Assembly (NCBI RefSeq): GCF_900099905.1
Contig: NZ_FNEE01000015.1
Coordinates: 82,622-146,621, forward strand
Length of the DNA stretch: 64,000 bases
Direction of reading: 5' to 3'
Source of the DNA: Mesorhizobium muleiense
GTDB taxonomy: Bacteria; Pseudomonadota; Alphaproteobacteria; Rhizobiales; Rhizobiaceae
In this document: positions 51,008 through 63,641 of the stretch, in pieces
Layout of the letters: each line of letters starts with the position of its first letter
Numbering within the stretch: the stretch's first letter is position 1
Position numbers and translations under genes: made by a program
Notes under the pieces: generated by a model
Database searches by the model: none
What the model was told of the DNA's origin: nothing
Seen by the model: only the letters and a program-made list of their open reading frames with translations

Positions 51008-51691
51008 CTACCGGCTCCCGAGACTGACGGCGAGGTTGACCGCGGCGGCGACGATCACTGTATTAAAAAAGAACGACAGGATCGAATGCAAAAGCACGAT
51101 GTGACGCATTTGCGTGGTCGAGACCGCGGTATCGGAGGTCTGCGAGGTCATGCCGACGGTGGTCGAGAAATAGAGAAAATCCCAGCCGTCCGGCCGCTCC
51201 TTACCGGCAAATACGAGGCCGCCGACCGGCTTTTTCTGTTTCGCTTTGCTGCCGGGGTCGGTCTCTTCATCGTTGACCCAGTAAACATGGGCGTAGTGCA
51301 GCGCCGTCATGGCGTGGATGGTGAACCAGCCGAGGGGGATCGACAGCAGCGCGAAGGTGAGTTCGACAGGATGCGCGCTGCCCTCGCGATTGATCAATTG
51401 GAACAGCGAGATGATGGCAATGGTGACGACAATCAGCGTCACCGCAAAGATGACTAGCACCGGCTGGTCGGTGGCCCGCGCGTTCTTGCTTAAAAAGCGG
51501 CCGGTGAGCAGCGGCATCTGGGCGAGGACGATGACGGTGTAGGCGGCGAAAAACGCATTGGCGCCGATCGAAAAGGCGAGCGGAGTGCGCAAGACCAGCG
51601 CGATCGCCAGTGCCACTACACCGATGCAGGCCGACACCGCGAACTGCATGTGGCGGTGCAGTGGCGTCTTCAGGGGAGTCTCGGTCGTCAT
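51008..51691 (-). CDS. DUF1345 membrane protein
   Basis: 227 residues with about five hydrophobic segments. The C-terminal pattern PDGWDFLYFSTTVGMTSQTS DTAVSTTQMRHIVL (split) is the DUF1345 signature and resembles the pore/filter region of ion-channel-like proteins (ST-x-G-M-T-x-Q-T-x-D). No function is assigned. The gene is 114 bases upstream of the cytochrome b gene on the same strand and may be co-transcribed, though the spacer is long. Confidence 0.85.
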   Translation of the reverse strand: MTTETPLKTPLHRHMQFAVSACIGVVALAIALVLRTPLAFSIGANAFFAAYTVIVLAQMPLLTGRFLSKNARATDQPVLVIFAVTLIVVTIAIISLFQLINREGSAHPVELTFALLSIPLGWFTIHAMTALHYAHVYWVNDEETDPGSKAKQKKPVGGLVFAGKERPDGWDFLYFSTTVGMTSQTSDTAVSTTQMRHIVLLHSILSFFFNTVIVAAAVNLAVSLGSR

Positions 51692-51829
51692 GGCCCGGCC
51701 TCTGATGGCGGTCCGTCTTACCGCCGCTCGTCTCTTAGGGCTCGAACATTATAGCACTTTTGACTGTGCGCATGATGCCGAAGATCGATTCCGGTTTTGC
51801 TGCGCTGACCTCCGGTTCGGGGTCAAGCG

Positions 51830-52297
51830 CTAGCCCAGTGCGGCGGATTTCAGCGCACGCCGCAAGATGCGGTCGAGCTCGCCAAGAAACCGCGAGCGGT
51901 CCTGCGGCGCGAAACTGGCATTGTAGCCCTTGCTTTCGCCAGTCTCGCGCAGATGCTGCTTGAGGTCGCGCATCGCTACCGCCATGCCGATCGTTTCCGG
52001 CGTGAACGGGCGTCCGGTCGGCCCAAGCACATGGGCGCCGAGCGCCACCGTGCGGGCGGCAAGCGGGATGTCTGATGTCACGACGATGTCGTTGGGCTTG
52101 GCATTGTCGACGATCCAGTCGTCCGCCGCGTCGGCGCCCTTGGACACGACGACGTTGCGGATCATCGGGTCGCGCGACGGGCGCAGCCCGCCATTGGAGA
52201 CAAAGGTGACGACGACGCCATGGCGCTCGGCGACCTTCTCGACCTCGGCCTTCACCGGACAGGCATCGGCATCGACGTAAATGGCGGGTGCGGGCAT
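51830..52297 (-). CDS. YaiI/YqxD family protein (DUF188)
   Basis: 155 residues from ATG 52297 (MPAPAIYVDADACPVKAEVE); a longer frame upstream is not similar to the family. The signature is complete: YVDADACPV, VSNGGLRPSRDP, VVSKGADAADDWIVDNAKPN, DIVVTSDIPLAARTVALG, and GRPFTPETIGMAVAMRDLKQ. The fold is a PIN-like nuclease domain with conserved Asp residues (D9, D11 and the middle Asp), so RNase activity is plausible. Many members remain uncharacterised. Single gene. Confidence 0.9.
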   Translation of the reverse strand: MPAPAIYVDADACPVKAEVEKVAERHGVVVTFVSNGGLRPSRDPMIRNVVVSKGADAADDWIVDNAKPNDIVVTSDIPLAARTVALGAHVLGPTGRPFTPETIGMAVAMRDLKQHLRETGESKGYNASFAPQDRSRFLGELDRILRRALKSAALG

Positions 52298-52362
52298 GGT
52301 TCGTTCCAAGCGTATGAAGCCGGGCGATTGTGCCTGGATTGATGTTCGAGCGGTCAAAGGTC

Positions 52363-52545
52363 GGCGCTGCCCCTCATCCGCCTGCCGGCACCTTCTCCCC
52401 GTATAGTGACGGGGCGAAGGGAGCTTGCCGCAGCCTCGGCACGCTTTCTGCCACGCTGCAGGTTGGCGAAATCCCTTTGCGAAGGCGTCTTTCTCCCCGT
52501 CACTATACGGGGAGAAATGCCCGGCAGGGCAATGAGGGGCGGCGC
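52363..52545. repeat. Long palindromic repeat with TTCTCCCCGTATAGTGAC arms
   Basis: TTCTCCCCGTATAGTGACGG near 52392 is mirrored by CCGTCACTATACGGGGAGAA near 52497, flanked by GGCGCTGCCCCTCAT and ATGAGGGGCGGCGC. The arms stand about 105 bases apart. The spacer has no gene, and the whole unit is a dispersed-repeat type in the DUF188-adh spacer. Confidence 0.8.
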
Positions 52546-52592
52546 AGACCTAAAGCGATTGCCTTGCTTCCTCCCGGCCACGTCGCAAATTC

Positions 52593-53720
<1,128 letters not shown>

Positions 53721-53919
53721 CGGGGCTCTCCTCTCAAGCCAAATCGGCAATCGAGGCGAGCTTTAGCGTATCTGCAGGTTCTGGACTATGGGACGAATTG
53801 ACAGTTCGGTGCCGGGTTTTGGTCGTCACCAGGCGACTTGCGCCCGGATATGCGCCTACGTGCCTTGACCGGCCGGGCCAAGCCCATAAAAGAAAGGCAG
53901 CCGAGGGAACAAAACCCGC

Positions 53920-55932
<2,013 letters not shown>

Positions 55933-55999
55933 GGCTGAAAAATCATGCTCGACGCCGGTCTGGGACTTTGGAGATTGGCGAAAGCCGCGATGACGGCCA

Positions 56000-56180
56000 A
56001 TCTCCCCCCTTGCGGGGGAGATGTCCGGCAGGACAGAGGGGGGTGTGAAGGATCGCGAACTCTCGATTTAGTTCATTCCCACTGGAACGAGCCTGGGGGC
56101 GTGATACCGCTTGGTTGACAGGCCGGAGGGACAGCACCCCCCTCTGCCCTGCCGGGCATCTCCCCCGCAAGGGGGGAGAT
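56000..56180. repeat. Long palindromic repeat with ATCTCCCCC/GGGGGAGAT arms
   Basis: TCTCCCCCCTTGCGGGGGAG at 56001 and CATCTCCCCCGCAAGGGGGG ending near 56180 are near-mirror images with ATGTCCGGCAGGACAGAGGG and CCCTGCCGGGCATC facing each other. It occupies most of the 346-base pccA-dnaE spacer; no gene is supported in that spacer. Confidence 0.75.
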
Positions 56181-56278
56181 CGGCAGCTTCGCCGACGGCG
56201 CCTGTCGCTGGACTCGCATCGTCCGGTGCCGGACAATACATCCTCATCGACTGAGTCCTTTCAAACGGCGATAAAAAA

Positions 56279-59200
56279 ATGGCGAATGAGACACTTCCCC
56301 GCGATCCGTTGCGGCGCGAGGCCTTTGTGAAGGCGTCGCGGCCGGAAGCGCCGGCGCGGCCGTTCATTCATCTGCGCGTGCATTCGGCCTATTCGCTGCT
56401 CGAAGGCGCCTTGCAACTGGGCACGGTTGTCGGCCATGCGGTCAAAGATGACGCCCCGGCCATTGCCGTCACCGACACCAACAATCTGTTCGGCGCGCTC
56501 GAATTTGCGCAAAAGGCGGTGAAGGAGGGCATCCAGCCGATCATCGGCTGCCAGACCGCTCTCGCTTTTTCCGGTGAAGCCAGCGACAGCCAGCGCGACC
56601 GCAGGCGGCAAGGTCCGGAAATGCGGCCGGTGGTTTTGATCGCGGCGACCGAGGCCGGCTACAGCAATCTGGTCAGGCTGGTCAGCCGGGTCTATCTGGA
56701 AACGCCGCCCGGCGAGGCCGTGCATCTGACGACCGACATGCTGCAAGGCCATTGCGACGGCCTGATCTGTCTCAGCGGCGGCCCGCGCGGCCCGATCGGC
56801 AACGCGCTGAAAGAGGACCGCCGCGACCTCGCCGAGACGCGGCTTCTGGCGCTCAAGGCGCTGTTCGGCGACCGGCTCTATGTCGAGCTGGAACGGGTTT
56901 CCGGCTATGACCGGGCCATCGAGAAATCGTCAGTCGACCTCGCCTATATCAATGACTTGCCGCTGGTTGCCACCAACGAGGCGTTTTTCTCCTCGCGCGA
57001 CGACTATGAGGCGCATGATGCGCTGATCGCCATCGCCGAAGGGTCGGTCGTCGCCGTCGACAATCGCCGGCGGCTGTCGCCCGACAATTTTCTGAGAAGC
57101 CAGGCCGAGATGGCGAGGCTGTTCGCCGATCTGCCGGAGGCGATCGACAACACCGTCGAGATCGCGCTGCGCTGCTCCTACTATCCCAAGACCCGCAACC
57201 CGATCCTGCCGCGCTTTGCCGGCGGCGATGTCGCCGACGCCGACGCGGCGGTGAAGGCGGAGGCGCAGGAGCTTGCCAGACAGGCGCATGAAGGACTGGA
57301 GGCGCGGCTCGCCGCGCACGGCCTGGCCCCTGGCTATACGGTCGAGCAATATCGCGAACGGCTGGAATTCGAGCTCGGCATCATCGAGAAGATGAAATTC
57401 CCCGGCTACTTCCTGATCGTCGCCGACTTCATCAAATGGGCGAAGGCGCAGGGCATTCCGGTCGGGCCGGGGCGCGGCTCGGGCGCCGGCTCGCTGGTCG
57501 CCTATTCGACGACCATCACCGACATCGATCCGCTGCGCTTCTCGCTGCTGTTCGAGCGCTTCCTCAATCCCGACCGCGTGTCGATGCCCGACTTCGACAT
57601 CGATTTCTGCCAGGACCGGCGCGAGGAGGTCATCCGCTACGTCCAGCAGAAATACGGACGCGACCAGGTCGGCCAGATTATCACCTTCGGCACGCTGCAG
57701 GCCCGCGCGGTGCTGCGCGATGTCGGCCGCGTGCTGCAGATGCCCTATGGCCAAGTCGACAAGCTCAGCAAAATGGTGCCGTCGAACCCGGCCAATCCGG
57801 TCAAGCTCGCCGACGCCATCGCCAACGAGCCGCGCTTTGCCGAGGAGGCCGAGCGCGAGCCGATCGTGCAGACGCTGCTCGACATGGCGCAGAAGCTGGA
57901 AGGGCTCTACCGCCACGCCTCGACGCATGCCGCCGGCATCGTCATCGGCGACCGGCCGCTGTGGGAGCTGGTGCCGATGTACCGCGATCCGCGCTCGGAC
58001 ATGCCGGTCACCCAGTTCAACATGAAGTATGTCGAGCAGGCCGGCCTGGTGAAGTTCGACTTCCTCGGCCTGAAGACGCTGACGGTGCTGGAGACCGCGG
58101 TCAAGCTGATCCGCCGCCGCGGCATCGAGATCGATCTTGCCCACATTCCGCTCGACGACCCCGACACCTATGCCATGCTGTCACGCGGCGAAGTGGTCGG
58201 CGTGTTCCAGGTGGAAAGTGCCGGCATGCGCAAGGCGCTGATCGGCATGCGGCCCGACTGCATCGAGGACATCATTGCGCTGGTTGCGCTTTATCGGCCG
58301 GGCCCGATGGAGAACATCCCGACCTACAACGCCAGAAAGCACGGCGAGGAGGAGATGGCGTCGATCCATCCGAAGATCGACCATCTGGTGAAGGAGACGC
58401 AAGGCGTCATCGTCTACCAGGAACAGGTGATGCAGATCGCGCAGGAGCTTGCCGGCTATTCGCTGGGCGAAGCCGACCTGCTGCGCCGCGCCATGGGCAA
58501 GAAGATCCGCGCCGAAATGGACAAGCAGCGCGAGCGCTTCGTCTCGGGCGCGATCGAGCGCGGCGTCGGCAAGCCGCAAGCCGACTTCATCTTCGACCTG
58601 CTGGCTAAGTTCGCCGACTATGGTTTCAACAAGTCGCATGCCGCCGCCTATGCGGTCGTTTCCTACCAGACGGCCTATCTGAAGGCGCACTACCCGGTCG
58701 AATTCCTGGCCGCGTCGATGACGCTCGACATGGGCAACACCGATAAACTCGCCGATTTCCGCCAGGATGCGCTGCGCCTCGGTATCGATGTCGTGGCGCC
58801 GTCGGTGATATCAAGCTTCCGCGCCTTCGAAGTCGCGGAGAACCGGATCTTCTATTCGCTGGCCGCGCTCAAGGGCGTCGGCGACGCGGCGGTCGAGCAT
58901 ATCGTCGCCATGCGCGGCGAAAAACCGTTCAAGAACCTCGCCGATTTTTGCGAAAGGGTCGACCCGAAGATCGTCGGCAAGCGCGTCTTCGAAAGCCTGA
59001 TCATGGCCGGCGCGCTCGACTGCTTCGGTCACGACCGCGCCGCGATGATGGCGGGCGTCGAGCGGATGATGGGGCTGGCGTCGCTTGCGCAGCAGAATGC
59101 AATGTCGGGCCAGCACGACATTTTCGGCGCCTCGCTCGGCGCGCAGTCGCAGGCGCTCAACCTGCCGGCGACCGACCCGTGGCTTGCCGCCGACCGCCTG

Positions 59201-59806
59201 CACCGTGAATTCCAGGTGGTCGGCTTCTATCTCTCGGCGCACCCGCTGGACGAATACAAGGCGGCGCTGCAGAAGATGCGGGTGCAGACCTGGGCCGAGT
59301 TCTCGGGCGCCGTCAAACGCGGCGCTGCCGCCGGGCGGCTTGCCGGGACGGTCACCACCAAGCAGGAGCGCAAGACGCGCACCGGCAACAAGATGGGCGT
59401 CGTGCAGTTCTCCGACACGTCGGGCCAGTATGAAGCCGTGCTGTTTTCCGAAGGTCTGGCGCAATATCGCGACCTGCTCGAGCCCGGCCGTTCGGTGGTG
59501 GTCACAGTTTCGGCCGAGGACAGGCCCGAAGGCGTCAATCTGCGCATCCAGACGGTGCAGTCGCTGGAGGACGAGGCAAGCCGCATCCAAAAAGCCTTGC
59601 GCATCTTTGTCAGGGATGACCGGCCGGCGTCGGCGATTCAATCGCAGCTTACCCAGCGCGGCGACAGCCTGGTGAGCATTATCGTCATCAAGGACGAGGG
59701 GCAGGGTGAGGTCGAGATCGAACTGCCCAACCGTTACCGCGTCTCGCCACAGATCGCCTCGGCCATGCGGGCGGTGCCGGGCGTGGTGGAGGTGGAGTTG
59801 GTGTGA
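56279..59806 (+). CDS. dnaE: DNA polymerase III alpha subunit
   Basis: 1175 residues, the size of replicative DnaE1. It is the catalytic subunit of the chromosomal replicase. The PHP domain begins FIHLRVHSAYSLLEGALQL. The polymerase active site is PDFDIDFCQDRREEVIRYVQ with the two catalytic Asp, preceded by PVGPGRGSGAGSLVAYSTTI. The middle contains KFDFLGLKTLTVLETAVKLI, QVMQIAQELAGYSLGEADLL, RRAMGKKI, and FNKSHAAAYAVVSYQTAYLK. The C-terminus carries an OB fold and tau-binding tail. ATG 56279 has no visible Shine-Dalgarno site; the leader holds a palindromic repeat. Confidence 0.95.
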   Translation: MANETLPRDPLRREAFVKASRPEAPARPFIHLRVHSAYSLLEGALQLGTVVGHAVKDDAPAIAVTDTNNLFGALEFAQKAVKEGIQPIIGCQTALAFSGEASDSQRDRRRQGPEMRPVVLIAATEAGYSNLVRLVSRVYLETPPGEAVHLTTDMLQGHCDGLICLSGGPRGPIGNALKEDRRDLAETRLLALKALFGDRLYVELERVSGYDRAIEKSSVDLAYINDLPLVATNEAFFSSRDDYEAHDALIAIAEGSVVAVDNRRRLSPDNFLRSQAEMARLFADLPEAIDNTVEIALRCSYYPKTRNPILPRFAGGDVADADAAVKAEAQELARQAHEGLEARLAAHGLAPGYTVEQYRERLEFELGIIEKMKFPGYFLIVADFIKWAKAQGIPVGPGRGSGAGSLVAYSTTITDIDPLRFSLLFERFLNPDRVSMPDFDIDFCQDRREEVIRYVQQKYGRDQVGQIITFGTLQARAVLRDVGRVLQMPYGQVDKLSKMVPSNPANPVKLADAIANEPRFAEEAEREPIVQTLLDMAQKLEGLYRHASTHAAGIVIGDRPLWELVPMYRDPRSDMPVTQFNMKYVEQAGLVKFDFLGLKTLTVLETAVKLIRRRGIEIDLAHIPLDDPDTYAMLSRGEVVGVFQVESAGMRKALIGMRPDCIEDIIALVALYRPGPMENIPTYNARKHGEEEMASIHPKIDHLVKETQGVIVYQEQVMQIAQELAGYSLGEADLLRRAMGKKIRAEMDKQRERFVSGAIERGVGKPQADFIFDLLAKFADYGFNKSHAAAYAVVSYQTAYLKAHYPVEFLAASMTLDMGNTDKLADFRQDALRLGIDVVAPSVISSFRAFEVAENRIFYSLAALKGVGDAAVEHIVAMRGEKPFKNLADFCERVDPKIVGKRVFESLIMAGALDCFGHDRAAMMAGVERMMGLASLAQQNAMSGQHDIFGASLGAQSQALNLPATDPWLAADRLHREFQVVGFYLSAHPLDEYKAALQKMRVQTWAEFSGAVKRGAAAGRLAGTVTTKQERKTRTGNKMGVVQFSDTSGQYEAVLFSEGLAQYRDLLEPGRSVVVTVSAEDRPEGVNLRIQTVQSLEDEASRIQKALRIFVRDDRPASAIQSQLTQRGDSLVSIIVIKDEGQGEVEIELPNRYRVSPQIASAMRAVPGVVEVELV

Positions 59807-59911
59807 GCTAACGACCGTATTCCGCCAGCCCGGTCGCATTGCCCGGTGACGATGCCGCTGGTATTGTGGGCTCGGCGGCCTGGGTCTTTTGGCGGCCGGG
59901 GGGAGTGCGTC

Positions 59912-60922
59912 ATGGATGAGCGGGATGCCGCTGCCGAACTCCAGAAAATGGTCAATGGCTTCCAGGTATCTCAGGCGATATGCGTCGCCGCCACGCTGGG
60001 CATTGCAGACCATCTCAAGGACGGAAAACGCACCAGCGGCGAACTGGCCGTGCTGACCAATACCCATCCGCAGGCGCTCTACCGGCTGCTGCGCGCCCTT
60101 GCGTCGGCCGGCGTGTTCCATGAAGCGGAAGACCGGTCCTTCTCGCTGACCCCGGTTGGCGGCGCGTTGCGATCCGACGTTCAGCATTCGGTCGCGTCGT
60201 GGGCAATTCTGGCCGGACGGCCGTATTTCCGTCAGGCATGGAGCGATCTGCTGCACAGTGTCAGCACCGGCGAAAACGCCTTTCGCCACGCTTATGGCAA
60301 GGGCGTTTGGGAATACCGGGCAGAGCATCCGGAAGAGTCCGTCGTTTTCGACCGGGCGATGACGGCGATGTCGCGTGGCGTCGCCGCCGCGGTGCTCGCG
60401 GCCTATGACTTCCGGCGGTTCTCTGTCGTTATGGATGTAGGCGGCGGGCAGGGCGCGCTGCTTGCCGAAATCCTCCGCCGCAATCCCGGCCAGCGCGGCA
60501 TTCTATTCGATCAGCCGCAGGTCGTGGCGAAGGCCGGCCCGGTCTTTGACGCTGCGGCTGTGGCTGATCGCTGCGACATCGTCGCCGGCGATTTCTTCGT
60601 CTCGGTGCCCGAAGGAGCCGATGCGATTGTGCTTAAATGGATCTTGCATGACTGGGACGACGACACAAACACCCGGATCCTGAAAACCTGCCGCCGGGCG
60701 ATTCGCCCGGAAGGCAAACTGCTGGTGCTCGAGAGCATTCTGGGGCCGCCCAATGAAGGCGCCGTCGCAAAATTCGGCGATCTGAACATGCTGGTCATGC
60801 CGGGCGGGCAGGAGCGCACGGCGGAAGAATTCAGGTTGCTGCTTGCGGCGTCGGATTTTCGGGTCGCCAATATCGTTGAAGCCGGACCTCGCATCAGCAT
60901 CATCGAGGCGGAACCGGTCTGA
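59912..60922 (+). CDS. SAM-dependent O-methyltransferase (acetylserotonin/hydroxyindole type)
   Basis: 336 residues from ATG 59912 (GGGGGGAG precedes). The N-terminal part is a dimerisation winged helix (ICVAATLGIADHLKDGKRTS, ALYRLLRALASAGVFHEAED). The methyltransferase core shows VVMDVGGGQGALLAEILRRN (motif I), LFDQPQVV, GDFFVSVPEGADAIVLKWIL and HDWDDDTNTRILKTCRRAIR, the 'HDW' catalytic region. Enzymes of this type methylate plant-like phenolics, polyketides or hydroxyindoles. It may follow dnaE in transcription, but a 105-base gap argues for its own promoter. The substrate is unknown. Confidence 0.88.
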   Translation: MDERDAAAELQKMVNGFQVSQAICVAATLGIADHLKDGKRTSGELAVLTNTHPQALYRLLRALASAGVFHEAEDRSFSLTPVGGALRSDVQHSVASWAILAGRPYFRQAWSDLLHSVSTGENAFRHAYGKGVWEYRAEHPEESVVFDRAMTAMSRGVAAAVLAAYDFRRFSVVMDVGGGQGALLAEILRRNPGQRGILFDQPQVVAKAGPVFDAAAVADRCDIVAGDFFVSVPEGADAIVLKWILHDWDDDTNTRILKTCRRAIRPEGKLLVLESILGPPNEGAVAKFGDLNMLVMPGGQERTAEEFRLLLAASDFRVANIVEAGPRISIIEAEPV

Positions 60923-61025
60923 TTGCTTTCCGGGCCTGGAACGCTGCGGATGTTCTCAAGCCACAGTGGCTTCCCCCTGCTCTGCCCACTGGACGGCTGT
61001 CGCAGCGAGCGTTATCGCAGTTGTC

Positions 61026-61829
61026 ATGAAGGCGCCGAAAAGGGACGGAGTGCAGGATTTTTCAGCCTTGACGCGGCTGCGCGACACATTGCGCAAACTC
61101 TATCACGGGCGCACGCCTGCGGCTTTCCGGTTTCAGCTGGCGGCTGTTATCATCGACCTTGCCATCATCGCCTTCTTCATCGCCACTCCGGTGATCCAGG
61201 ACTCGTCCTCGTTCCTCTGGCTCGATTATTCAGTGGCAGCGCTTGTCGCCGCCGACATGATTGCCCGGCTGCTTGCGTCAAACGACATGCTGCGCCTGAT
61301 GAAGCAGCCGACGTCGTGGGTCGACGGCTTCATCCTGCTGACGCTGCTGATGCCTTCGGCGCTGGCCAATTTGGGTTTTCTTCGCATATTGCGGCTGTGG
61401 TCGCTGTCGCGCAGCGGCGCGCTGTGGCGGTTTTTCGAGATGCGCGGCCTCAAAAAATGGCGCGAGGCAAGCCATGCAGTCATCAATCTCCTGACATTCC
61501 TGTTTGTCGTCACCGGTTTCGTCTACACCTTCTTCTTCCGCACCGGGGCCGGTCTCGAAGGCTATGTCGATGCGCTGTATTTCACCGTCGCCACGGTGAC
61601 CACGACCGGCTTCGGCGACATCGTCCTGCCGGGAATAGCCGGCAAGCTCACCGCGATCGTCACCATGATCATCGGCATATCGCTGTTCGTCAGGCTGGCA
61701 CAGGCGCTCTTCCGTCCCAACAAGGTCTTCTTCCCGTGCCCGCAATGCGGCCTTCAGCGGCATGAAGCCGACGCCGTCCACTGCAAGGCCTGCGGGCATC
61801 TCCTCAACATACCCGACGAAGGCGACTGA
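61026..61829 (+). CDS. Voltage-gated-type potassium channel protein with a C-terminal zinc ribbon
   Basis: 267 residues from ATG 61026. Six-helix layout: segments at about 36-53, 60-82, 100-117 (S1-S3), a short S4-like stretch FLRILRLWSLSRSGALWRFF (with Arg 120, 123 and 129), then S5 (149-170), the pore helix and filter VTTTGFGDIV (192-200; the usual TVGYGD is TTGFGD here), and S6 (206-227). The C-terminus carries CPQC (238, 241) and CKAC (253, 256), a treble-clef or zinc-ribbon. The protein probably gates K+ in response to voltage or to the metal-binding tail. The gene is convergent with the EamA gene and has two hairpins after it. Confidence 0.85.
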   Translation: MKAPKRDGVQDFSALTRLRDTLRKLYHGRTPAAFRFQLAAVIIDLAIIAFFIATPVIQDSSSFLWLDYSVAALVAADMIARLLASNDMLRLMKQPTSWVDGFILLTLLMPSALANLGFLRILRLWSLSRSGALWRFFEMRGLKKWREASHAVINLLTFLFVVTGFVYTFFFRTGAGLEGYVDALYFTVATVTTTGFGDIVLPGIAGKLTAIVTMIIGISLFVRLAQALFRPNKVFFPCPQCGLQRHEADAVHCKACGHLLNIPDEGD

Positions 61830-61842
61830 AATGCGAGGCTAA

Positions 61843-61870
61843 GCGCGGTTTTGTGGAAACAAAACCGCGC
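61843..61870. terminator. Perfect 12-base hairpin between convergent genes
   Basis: GCGCGGTTTTGT (61843-61854) pairs exactly with ACAAAACCGCGC (61859-61870) around GGAA. It follows the channel gene by 13 bases. No T-run, but the A/T-rich stem top may serve either strand. Confidence 0.6.
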
Positions 61871-61889
61871 GGTAGCTCTTTGCTTTGAC

Positions 61890-61933
61890 GCATTTTGTCG
61901 GACGCCAAACGAAGCCGTTTGGCTGCAAAATGC
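61890..61933. terminator. Bulged hairpin at the 3' end of the EamA gene
   Basis: GCATTTTG (61890-61897) pairs with CAAAATGC (61926-61933), and inside it CCAAACG (61905-61911) pairs with CGTTTGG (61916-61922). It directly adjoins the stop codon of the EamA gene (61933-61935). Confidence 0.45.
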
Positions 61934-62814
61934 TAAGACGCTGCCACTTCCGCTGGTTTGGTCGCCTTTTTCTGCAGATTAAGCAGATTGCCCAGCAGGA
62001 TCAGCAAGGCGCCGCCGGCGGTGAAGGCGTCGATCTGCTCCTGATACAGCAGCCAGCCGATCAGCGCCGACAGCGGCACGCGCAAAAAGTCCATCGGCGA
62101 GATGACGGTGGCGTCGGCATAGGCGAGTGCACGCGCCATGCAGAAATGCGACGACATGCCGGTGAAGGCGATCAGCAGGATCCACGGCCACAGTTCGAGC
62201 GGCGGGTTGCGCCATTCGTAGAGCGCCGGGACAAGGCCGAGCACGGACTGGATGACCAGCATCCAGAAGATGATGGACACGACGCTGTCCGTCCGCGTCA
62301 GCGATTTGACCAGGACCACGGATATGCCGAAGCAGACCGCGGCACCCAGCACGACAACATGTCCCGGATCGACCGAGCCGACGCCCGGGCGGACGATGAT
62401 CAGCACACCGATCAGCCCGAGCACGATCGCTGCAAGTCTGGGCCGGCTTAGTCTTTCACCAAGAAAGCCGACCGCCAGAATGGCCGTCCAGATCGGCGTC
62501 GTGAATTCGATGGAGATCAGCACGGCCAGCGGGATCAATGTCAAGGCGTAGAGCCATGCCGCCTGGCCGACAAAATGGACGACGTTGCGGGCGATATGGG
62601 CGGTGGGGCGTATGCTGCGCATCGCCGCAAAACCGCCTGACATCATCACCAGCGGCAGGAGGATGAACAGGCCGATCACCGAGCGCAGCTCCAGCACCTG
62701 GAAGACATTGAGCTCGGCCGTCGTGGCGCGGCCGGCGACCGACATCGTCAGAAACGATGCGATCGACAGCGCCATCCAGAACGCAGCCTTGGGGATCGAG
62801 GGCGAGGGTGCCAT
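61933..62814 (-). CDS. EamA/DMT family transporter
   Basis: 293 residues from ATG 62814. Ten hydrophobic segments in two EamA repeats, the standard ten-helix drug/metabolite transporter layout. Marks: ELRSVIGLFILLPLVMMSGG, AWLYALTLIPLAVLISIEFT (first repeat end), AILAVGFLGERLSRPRLAAI, then LKSLTRT... and ISPMDFLRVPLSALIGWLLY with QEQIDAFTAGGALLILLG in the second repeat. Substrates in this family range from amino acids to drugs; no clue here. It is convergent with the channel and divergent from the secreted-protein gene at 62969. Confidence 0.88.
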   Translation of the reverse strand: MAPSPSIPKAAFWMALSIASFLTMSVAGRATTAELNVFQVLELRSVIGLFILLPLVMMSGGFAAMRSIRPTAHIARNVVHFVGQAAWLYALTLIPLAVLISIEFTTPIWTAILAVGFLGERLSRPRLAAIVLGLIGVLIIVRPGVGSVDPGHVVVLGAAVCFGISVVLVKSLTRTDSVVSIIFWMLVIQSVLGLVPALYEWRNPPLELWPWILLIAFTGMSSHFCMARALAYADATVISPMDFLRVPLSALIGWLLYQEQIDAFTAGGALLILLGNLLNLQKKATKPAEVAAS

Positions 62815-62968
62815 GCGCGCTATGTCGCAAGTCGGGACTTTCACCGCAACCGCTAGTCGACGCATTCGGCTGGGCCAGAGCGGCGCGTTGCAAAACGGTC
62901 ATGCTGAAGGCGGAACCTGCCGTCACGGCGAGCGTTGGTCCAACAGCCAGATCAAGGGGAGAGATCCA

Positions 62969-63475
62969 ATGAAATCATGTGCACGATTTGCACTTGCCGG
63001 CTGCCTGGCGGCTGCCGCCGGCGCGGCTCATGCCGATGAGGCCGATTTTCTTCGCTCGTTCGAGGGGAATTTTGCTGGCAAGGGCACCGTCAAGGTAACC
63101 ACCGAGGCGCCGACGGTGAACGTCTCCTGCCGCTTCAATTCCGACGCGACATCGAGTTCCTTGTCGCTGGACGGCACCTGCCGCGGTCTCGTCGTGGTGA
63201 CGCGCGCCATCAGTGCCGATCTGAGGTCCAGCGGGACGAAGTACACCGGCACCTATGTCGGATCCCGCACCGGACCGGCGCAGCTCAGCGGCAGGCGCTC
63301 GGGCAATGCGATCAATCTCGGCATCCGCTGGGCGAAGGAGGTCAACGGCGATCGTACCGCGCAAATGACCGTCGAGAAAAACGGCGAGGACGGCATGCGG
63401 CTGACCGTTATCGACGTCGACCCAAAAACCGGCGAGCGCGTGACGACCAGCCGGATCGATCTGCGACGCACCTGA
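62969..63475 (+). CDS. Secreted hypothetical protein
   Basis: 168 residues from ATG 62969 (AAGGGGAGAG upstream). Signal peptide MKSCARFALAGCLAAAAGAA, cleaved at HAD. The mature domain is one compact beta-barrel-like unit: FEGNFAGKGTVKVTTEAPTV, SCRFNSDATSSSLSLDGTCR, VSRAISADLRSSGTKYTGTY (approximate), then GRRSGNAINLGIRWAKEVNG and MTVEKNGEDGMRLTVIDVDP. A pair of Cys in the first part may form a disulfide. It resembles small outer-layer proteins of Rhizobiales without a known role. The palindromic repeat 63504-63641 follows. Confidence 0.7.
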   Translation: MKSCARFALAGCLAAAAGAAHADEADFLRSFEGNFAGKGTVKVTTEAPTVNVSCRFNSDATSSSLSLDGTCRGLVVVTRAISADLRSSGTKYTGTYVGSRTGPAQLSGRRSGNAINLGIRWAKEVNGDRTAQMTVEKNGEDGMRLTVIDVDPKTGERVTTSRIDLRRT

Positions 63476-63503
63476 AGCGGCCCGCTTTATAGCGCGGTCT
63501 TGC

Positions 63504-63641
63504 CTTCTCCCCTTGTGGGAGAAGGTGGATTGGCGCGAAGCGCCAAGACGGATGAGGGGTGCTGGACGGATTGCTGTCGATGCCAAGCTGGAACACCCCT
63601 CATCCGACCTCGCTTCGCGAGGCCACCTTCTCCCACAAGGG
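63504..63641. repeat. Long palindromic repeat, CTTCTCCC/GGGAGAAG family, copy 2 (truncated)
   Basis: The left arm CTTCTCCCCTTGTGGGAGAA is intact. The right arm stops after CTTCTCCCACAAGGG at 63641, where the IS481-like end begins, so the last bases (GAGAAG) found in copy 1 (39651-39793) are missing here. Blocks such as AAGCTGGAACACCCC match copy 1. Confidence 0.8.
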
